Assembly (NCBI GenBank): GCA_032260445.1
Contig: JAVVFG010000046.1
Span: forward strand, 1 to 17,101
DNA length: 17,101 nucleotides
Reading direction: 5' to 3'
Source: JAAYYY01 sp032260445
Lineage (GTDB): Bacteria; Chloroflexota; Anaerolineae; Promineifilales; Promineifilaceae
The position numbers and the translations under genes were made by a program. The notes under the pieces were generated by a model. It was not told the origin of the DNA. It did no database searches and was given only the letters and a program-made list of their open reading frames with translations. This document shows, one piece after another, positions 12,911-17,101 of this stretch (within the stretch, counting starts at the first letter, position 1; each line of letters begins with the position of its first letter).

Positions 12911-14752
12911 ATGAACCAACCCTGGCCTTCCTCTGCCGGAGCACGTCTCCGGCGTTCCTTTATCATTTTGCTCGCTACCGCTGCGGCGCTGGCCCTCTTA
13001 TTGGCCATACCAGCACCCGGCGCTGCCCAGGAGGGGACCGCTCCCGGCACCGTCCCTGATGGCGACACCGGACTCGTGCTCTTTGCCGAGCGTTGTGCCA
13101 ACTGCCATGGGCCGCTCGGCAGCGGTGATGGCGAGCTGACGGGCGATCTCCCTGTGCAGCCCGCCGCGCTCAACGACGTCGAGTTCGCGCGCCAGCAGGT
13201 TCCTGCTGCCGTCTTCACGACGATTACGGAAGGGATCGCCGCGTCGGGCATGCCGCCATTTGGGCCGGCGAGCACCAACCCGATTGGCGAGAGCGATCGC
13301 TGGCACCTGGTCGCCGCCGTCCTCAGCCTCGGTGCCCCGGCTGCGGTTGTCGCCGATGGCGAGGCCATTTATGCTGAAAGCTGCGCCGCCTGTCACGGTG
13401 AAGAGGGCAGCTCCACTTTCGACATGGCTGCCCAGGCTTACTGGATCAACCGCAGCGATGCGGACGTCTTTGCCGCCCTGCGCGACACAGAGACGATTCT
13501 CGAGCACGACGCCTACAGCCTTGAAGACGAGGCGCTGTGGGCGACCGTCGCTTACGCGCGTACGATCAGCTACGACTACGCCGATCCCCTCGCCGCGTTT
13601 GCCCCGATCGAAGCCGTCCGTGTTACGGGCATCGTCGAAAACGCGACGACCGGGACAGTGCTACCGGAACGGACGGAGGTCGTGCTCAACACCTTCACGG
13701 CTGATTTTGCCCCCTCGACGACGATGACCACCACGGTCGATGCCGCTGGCGAATACGGCTTCAACCTGACCATGATGCCCCCCGACCTGATCTACGTCGT
13801 CACGGTCACCTACGAGGGCATTAACTACGGCAGCGATTTCGGCCGGGTCGAGCGCGACGAGCCTATCCTCAATCTGCCGGTGACGGTCTACGACCCGACC
13901 AGTGATCCGGCCGGCATACGGATCGACCAGCTGCACATTATTCTGGAGTTCGTCGACGGAACGGTGAACGTCAACGAGCTGTACCAGTTCAGCCAGGACG
14001 AGCCCGCCGTATTTGTCGGCGAAAGCGGCGCCGTCGCCGATGGCACCGTCGAGATTACCTTGCCCGACGGCGCAACAACTCCTTCGTTCAGCCGCACCTT
14101 TGGCTCGATGGACTCCTTCTTTGCCGTGGAGAATATCGTCCAGACGGAAGAGAGATGGGCCGATACCGTCCCCGTCCGGCCGGGTGAAGCGACCCTCAGC
14201 CTCCTGGCAAGCTACAGCCTGCCCTACGATGGCAGCGCGACGATTGCCCATCCGGTCTACTATGACGTCGACCGGGTCAACGTGGTGCTGGCGGCAAGCG
14301 GCGTGACGCTGAGTGGCGACGAAGGTTGGAGCGAAGAGGCCGGGGGCGCTATGGGTGGCCTGTTTGCCAGCTACCGGCGCACGGGGATGGCCGCCGGTGA
14401 GTCCGTCCGTTTCACCCTCGCCGGCGATCCCGTGCCGGTAACGATGCCCGGGAGCGCAGACCCTGCTGGCGCGGCGACAGCCCCGGTGGCCCGGGACCGC
14501 ACCACCGAACTGGTTATCGGCGGCGGCGTGCTCCTCCTGGCGCTCGTCGCCGGCTTCTTCATCATCCGCAGCTGGCAGCAGCGCGAGCCGTATGCCGGCG
14601 AGACAGCAGACGTCGAACCGCTGGATCGCGATACGCTCCTTGAGGAGCTCGCCGCGCTGGACGACGCGTTTGAAGCCGGCGAGATCGACGAGGAAACGTA
14701 CCAGTTCGAACGCGCCGCGCTGAAAGAGGTGCTCCTGGCCATCTGGGAATAG
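12911..14752 (+). CDS. Membrane-anchored diheme cytochrome c with beta-sandwich region and CcmI-like cytosolic tail
   Basis: The 613-residue product has a signal peptide ending near AQEG (residues 40-42) and two cytochrome c domains. The first has C62ANCH with Met ligand candidate M114 in SGMPPF. The second has C158AACH but no MPxF-type methionine; H199 lies in the matching region. A region of about 225-525 is beta-rich and starts with a carboxypeptidase-regulatory or CnaB-like segment (TGIVENATTGTVLPE). One span (about 532-552) leads to a 58-residue cytosolic tail with the LDDAFEAGEIDEETY motif. It is likely an anchored periplasmic electron carrier. The RBS is weak. The gene follows the ccm genes by 35 nt and may be in the same transcript. 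Confidence 0.85.
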   Translation: MNQPWPSSAGARLRRSFIILLATAAALALLLAIPAPGAAQEGTAPGTVPDGDTGLVLFAERCANCHGPLGSGDGELTGDLPVQPAALNDVEFARQQVPAAVFTTITEGIAASGMPPFGPASTNPIGESDRWHLVAAVLSLGAPAAVVADGEAIYAESCAACHGEEGSSTFDMAAQAYWINRSDADVFAALRDTETILEHDAYSLEDEALWATVAYARTISYDYADPLAAFAPIEAVRVTGIVENATTGTVLPERTEVVLNTFTADFAPSTTMTTTVDAAGEYGFNLTMMPPDLIYVVTVTYEGINYGSDFGRVERDEPILNLPVTVYDPTSDPAGIRIDQLHIILEFVDGTVNVNELYQFSQDEPAVFVGESGAVADGTVEITLPDGATTPSFSRTFGSMDSFFAVENIVQTEERWADTVPVRPGEATLSLLASYSLPYDGSATIAHPVYYDVDRVNVVLAASGVTLSGDEGWSEEAGGAMGGLFASYRRTGMAAGESVRFTLAGDPVPVTMPGSADPAGAATAPVARDRTTELVIGGGVLLLALVAGFFIIRSWQQREPYAGETADVEPLDRDTLLEELAALDDAFEAGEIDEETYQFERAALKEVLLAIWE

Positions 14753-14754
14753 GT

Positions 14755-15072
14755 GTGTTCAAGTTCGTCACCCTCTACCGGCGCGTCGACGATGAGGCGG
14801 TGCTCGAGGAGTTCTTCTCAAACACCCACCTGCAGCTTGCCGAGCAACTGCCTGGCCTGCTGCGCAGCGAGGTCGGCCGTATTCGCGGCAAGCCGGGTGG
14901 CGAGTCGCGCTATCACTTGATGTACGCGCTCTACTTTGACTCCCGCCAACTCTTCCTGCAGGCGCTCGCTTCCGAGCCGGGTATCGCCCTGATCGCCGCG
15001 CTGCAGCCGTGGGCGGAGGCACGGCTCATCACCTGGTTCTACGCCGACGCATTTAGCGAACCGCCCGCGTAA
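14755..15072 (+). CDS. EthD-like dimeric alpha-beta barrel protein
   Basis: The 105-residue product shows family features: F-V-T-L-Y-R-R near the start, FFSNTHLQLAEQLPGL (His in the TH-x-x-L context), RSEVGRI, and a hydrophobic strand near the C-terminus. EthD-type proteins are small ferredoxin-fold dimers with varied or unknown roles. The start is a GTG at 14755, 2 nt after the preceding stop. Its RBS is poor, so the exact start and its coupling to the cytochrome gene are uncertain. Confidence 0.75.
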   Translation: MFKFVTLYRRVDDEAVLEEFFSNTHLQLAEQLPGLLRSEVGRIRGKPGGESRYHLMYALYFDSRQLFLQALASEPGIALIAALQPWAEARLITWFYADAFSEPPA

Positions 15073-15138
15073 GGGAACAGGCGGCAGCCCACAAGGGGAT
15101 ACACGGCAGGCCCGCACTGTGGGCGGGAGGAGGTCATC

Positions 15139-16182
15139 ATGGCTGAAGTCGTCGTCTTTTCTGGGCCGCGCCAGGTGGCCATCGAGCACGCCGAGGATGG
15201 TGAGGCCGGCGCACAGCAGGTACGCCTGAAAACCCTCTACTCCGGTATCAGTGCCGGCACGGAGCTCACCCAATACCGCGGCACCAACCCCTATCTGCAC
15301 AAAGAGTGGGACAGCACCCAACGTTTGTTTCGTACCGGCGCGGGTAGCTCCCTGGTTTATCCGATCCGTACCCTCGGCTACGAAGAGGTGGGCGAGGTCG
15401 TCGAAGTTGGCCCCGGGGTGGACGATATCCCCGTTGGCAGCTATGTCTTTGGCACCTGGGGCCATCGCAGCCAGCACATCGCCGGCGCTGACTACGTCAG
15501 ACCGCGGCTGCTTCCGGCCGGGCTCGAGCCGATCCTCGGCATTTTCTCCCACCTCGGCGCCATCGCTCTCAACGGTGTGCACGATGCCCAGATCCGTGTT
15601 GGCGAGACGGTCGCCGTCTTTGGTCTGGGCGCGCTGGGGCAGATAGTGGCCCAGCTGGCCCGCGCCTCAGGCGCCCGCGTCATCGCCGTTGATCTGCTTG
15701 ACGAGCGGCTCGCCCTGGCCCGACAGCTCGGCGCCCACGAAACGCTCAATCCCGCGCGCGAGCCTGTTGCCGAAGCGGTCAAAGCCGCGACCGGTGGGCG
15801 CGGCGCAGACGTCTGCCTGGAAGTAACCGGCGTAACCGCGGCGCTGCACGAAGCCGTGCGCGCCGCCGCCTATTCGGCCCGCGTGGTGGCCATGGGCTTC
15901 TTTCAGGGCGAGGCGACGGGGCTCTATCTAGGCGAAGAGTTCCATCACAACCGCATCAACCTTGTCTGTTCGCAGATATCGGGCACCAGCCCCGAGCTGA
16001 GCTACCGCTGGGATCGCCTACGGCTGTGGCAGACCGCGATCCGGCTGCAGGCAGAAGGGCTCCTCAACCTGCGCCCGCTGATCAGCCACGTGGCGCCATT
16101 CGCCGCGGCCGCCACGCTCTATGCCCTGCTCGACACCCAGCCGGAGGCCGTGATGCAGGCGGTGCTCGACTTTACCGCCTGA
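15139..16182 (+). CDS. MDR-superfamily dehydrogenase lacking catalytic zinc ligands
   Basis: The 347-residue product is a medium-chain dehydrogenase with GroES-like and Rossmann domains. The nucleotide motif is G162-L-G164-A-L-G167, followed by an acidic VD for NAD. The usual zinc Cys (CGTD) is replaced in SGISAGTELTQYRG, and the usual GHE is GYEEVGEV. This pattern is shared with BchC-like zinc-independent members. The substrate is unknown. The RBS GGAGGAGG lies well placed before the ATG at 15139. The downstream neighbour is a Gfo/Idh/MocA oxidoreductase, a pairing seen in sugar or cyclitol metabolism, so a sugar-like substrate is plausible. It appears unrelated to the cytochrome genes. Confidence 0.87.
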   Translation: MAEVVVFSGPRQVAIEHAEDGEAGAQQVRLKTLYSGISAGTELTQYRGTNPYLHKEWDSTQRLFRTGAGSSLVYPIRTLGYEEVGEVVEVGPGVDDIPVGSYVFGTWGHRSQHIAGADYVRPRLLPAGLEPILGIFSHLGAIALNGVHDAQIRVGETVAVFGLGALGQIVAQLARASGARVIAVDLLDERLALARQLGAHETLNPAREPVAEAVKAATGGRGADVCLEVTGVTAALHEAVRAAAYSARVVAMGFFQGEATGLYLGEEFHHNRINLVCSQISGTSPELSYRWDRLRLWQTAIRLQAEGLLNLRPLISHVAPFAAAATLYALLDTQPEAVMQAVLDFTA

Positions 16183-16218
16183 TGCCCGGCTCCCTGGCCC
16201 CTATCCTCGGAGTGAACC

Positions 16219-17101
16219 ATGAAGAAACTACGTGCTGCCATCCTCGGCTGCGGTGACTTTGCCCACCGGCACGCCGAGATCATAAGTCGCTTCCCTGATG
16301 AGATCGAAGTCGTCGCCTTTGCCGACCGCAACCTCTATAAGGCGCAGGCCTTCGCCGCCCGTTATGGCGCCGGCGCGCGTGCCTTCAGCAGCCACAATGA
16401 TCTGCTGGATGCCGTCGACCTCGACCTGCTCGTCGTCGTGCTGCCGCCCTACGGCCACAGCGACGAGGTTGCTCTGGCGGCGGAACGAGGCATCCACCTC
16501 CTTGTGGAGAAACCGATCGCGCTGACCTCTGCCGCCGCCTGGGAGATGGTCGCCGCCGCGGAAGCCGCCGGGGTCAAGACGCAGGTCGGCTTCATGTACC
16601 GTTTTGGCGCCGCCGTTGAAGCATTGCGCGCGCGGCTGGACGACGGTAGCGCCGGCCCTGTCGGCCTGATCAGCGCGCGCTATTTCTGCAACAGCCTCCA
16701 CGCCGGCTGGTGGCGCGACCGCAGCAAATCGGGCGGGCAGCTTGTCGAGCAGGTCATCCACCTCTTTGATCTCCTCCGCTACCTCGGCGGCGACGTCGAG
16801 AGCGTCTTCAGCCGGCAGGAAAACCTCTTCCATCGCGACGTGCCTGGCTACACCGTCGAAGACGTCAGCGCGACGGTTGTCAGCTTCGCCAGCGGCGCTC
16901 TCGGCGTCGTCTACGCCACGAATAATGCCATTCCTGGCAAGTGGATCAACGACTATCGCCTCGTCGCCCAAAACCTCACAGCGGACTTTGCCGATGCCAA
17001 CCACGCGACGTTCGCGCTGACGGCTGGCGAGGCCGTGGAGATGGTGACGGTGGCCTCCGAACGTGATTTCCGCCAGCGCCAGCTAGAGGACTTGCTCCGG
17101 G
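16219..17101 (+). CDS. Gfo/Idh/MocA-family oxidoreductase (3' partial)
   Basis: The open frame runs from ATG at 16219 to the window end with no stop, giving 294 codons. The N-terminal Rossmann motif is GCGDFAHRH (residues 10-18). The family signature LLVEKPIALT follows, then VGFMYRF and a C-terminal-domain helix GGQLVEQVIHLFDLLRYL containing the likely catalytic histidine. Such enzymes oxidise or reduce sugars and cyclitols with NAD(P). The RBS GGAG lies 6 nt before the ATG. It begins 36 nt after the MDR dehydrogenase stop, so the two are probably co-transcribed. The substrate cannot be told from the sequence. Confidence 0.92.
   Translation, partial: MKKLRAAILGCGDFAHRHAEIISRFPDEIEVVAFADRNLYKAQAFAARYGAGARAFSSHNDLLDAVDLDLLVVVLPPYGHSDEVALAAERGIHLLVEKPIALTSAAAWEMVAAAEAAGVKTQVGFMYRFGAAVEALRARLDDGSAGPVGLISARYFCNSLHAGWWRDRSKSGGQLVEQVIHLFDLLRYLGGDVESVFSRQENLFHRDVPGYTVEDVSATVVSFASGALGVVYATNNAIPGKWINDYRLVAQNLTADFADANHATFALTAGEAVEMVTVASERDFRQRQLEDLLR

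Noticed and set aside
15087..15124. Inverted repeat GCCCACA/TGTGGGC between the EthD-like and MDR genes
   Set aside because: The arms are only 7 bp with a 24-nt loop and no T tract follows; this is expected by chance in GC-rich DNA.
16228..17004. 258-codon minus-strand frame at the right end
   Set aside because: It is antisense to the Gfo/Idh/MocA gene, which has clear Rossmann and EKP motifs and an RBS.
1..17101. tRNA, rRNA, CRISPR array, insertion sequence or prophage
   Set aside because: I saw no cloverleaf-like segment, regularly spaced short repeats, transposase motif or phage gene. The only long repeat is the coding duplication at 1-1559.

Overview
The window is GC-rich, densely packed bacterial DNA. 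It is dominated by genes for c-type cytochromes and the machinery that makes them. The gene set suggests an anaerobic or facultative respiratory bacterium: multiheme cytochromes, a Tat-exported NrfC-like ferredoxin, an NrfD-like membrane subunit, System I (Ccm) maturation with a CxxxY-type CcmE, and a zinc-ribbon CcmI-like protein. A member of the Chloroflexota is my best guess; this is inference from gene content, since no rRNA or marker gene is present.

Layout. (1) 1-1559 (+) is the 3' part of a multiheme cytochrome c built from a 330-residue repeat. It ends at a strong hairpin terminator (1589-1618). (2) 1648-1779 (-) is a 43-residue membrane microprotein converging on that terminator. It is a paralogue of the N-terminus of the gene at 5169. 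(3) 1780-2150 is a regulatory region with two copies of TGGGGNGAATNCCCCA, an 11-bp inverted repeat and a leader hairpin. (4) 2151-5546 (+) is a tight operon: octaheme membrane cytochrome, Tat-exported four-cluster ferredoxin, NrfD/HmcC-like quinone-reactive membrane protein, and a small membrane protein with a two-CW-like cysteine domain. It is closed by a 13-bp-stem terminator (5591-5631). (5) 5635-8365 (-) is a NarX/NarL-style two-component pair with overlapping genes. (6) 8366-8637 is a divergent promoter region. (7) 8638-12875 (+) is a cytochrome c maturation operon: ccmE, ccmF, ccmH, ccmG and a CcmI-like zinc-ribbon protein. (8) 12911-14752 (+) is a membrane-anchored diheme cytochrome, followed by an EthD-like protein. 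(9) 15139-17101 (+) holds a zinc-less MDR dehydrogenase and a Gfo/Idh/MocA oxidoreductase cut by the window end.

How it may work together. The 2151-5546 operon looks like a complete quinone-to-periplasm electron transfer module of the Nrf/Hmc/Tmc type without a molybdopterin subunit. Electrons would pass between the quinone pool (NrfD-like), four FeS clusters and eight hemes, and then to soluble or surface cytochromes such as the upstream repeat cytochrome. The ccm genes attach the hemes. The two-component system lies between the two blocks and is the obvious candidate regulator; this is inference. CcmA, CcmB, CcmC and any terminal reductase must lie outside the window.
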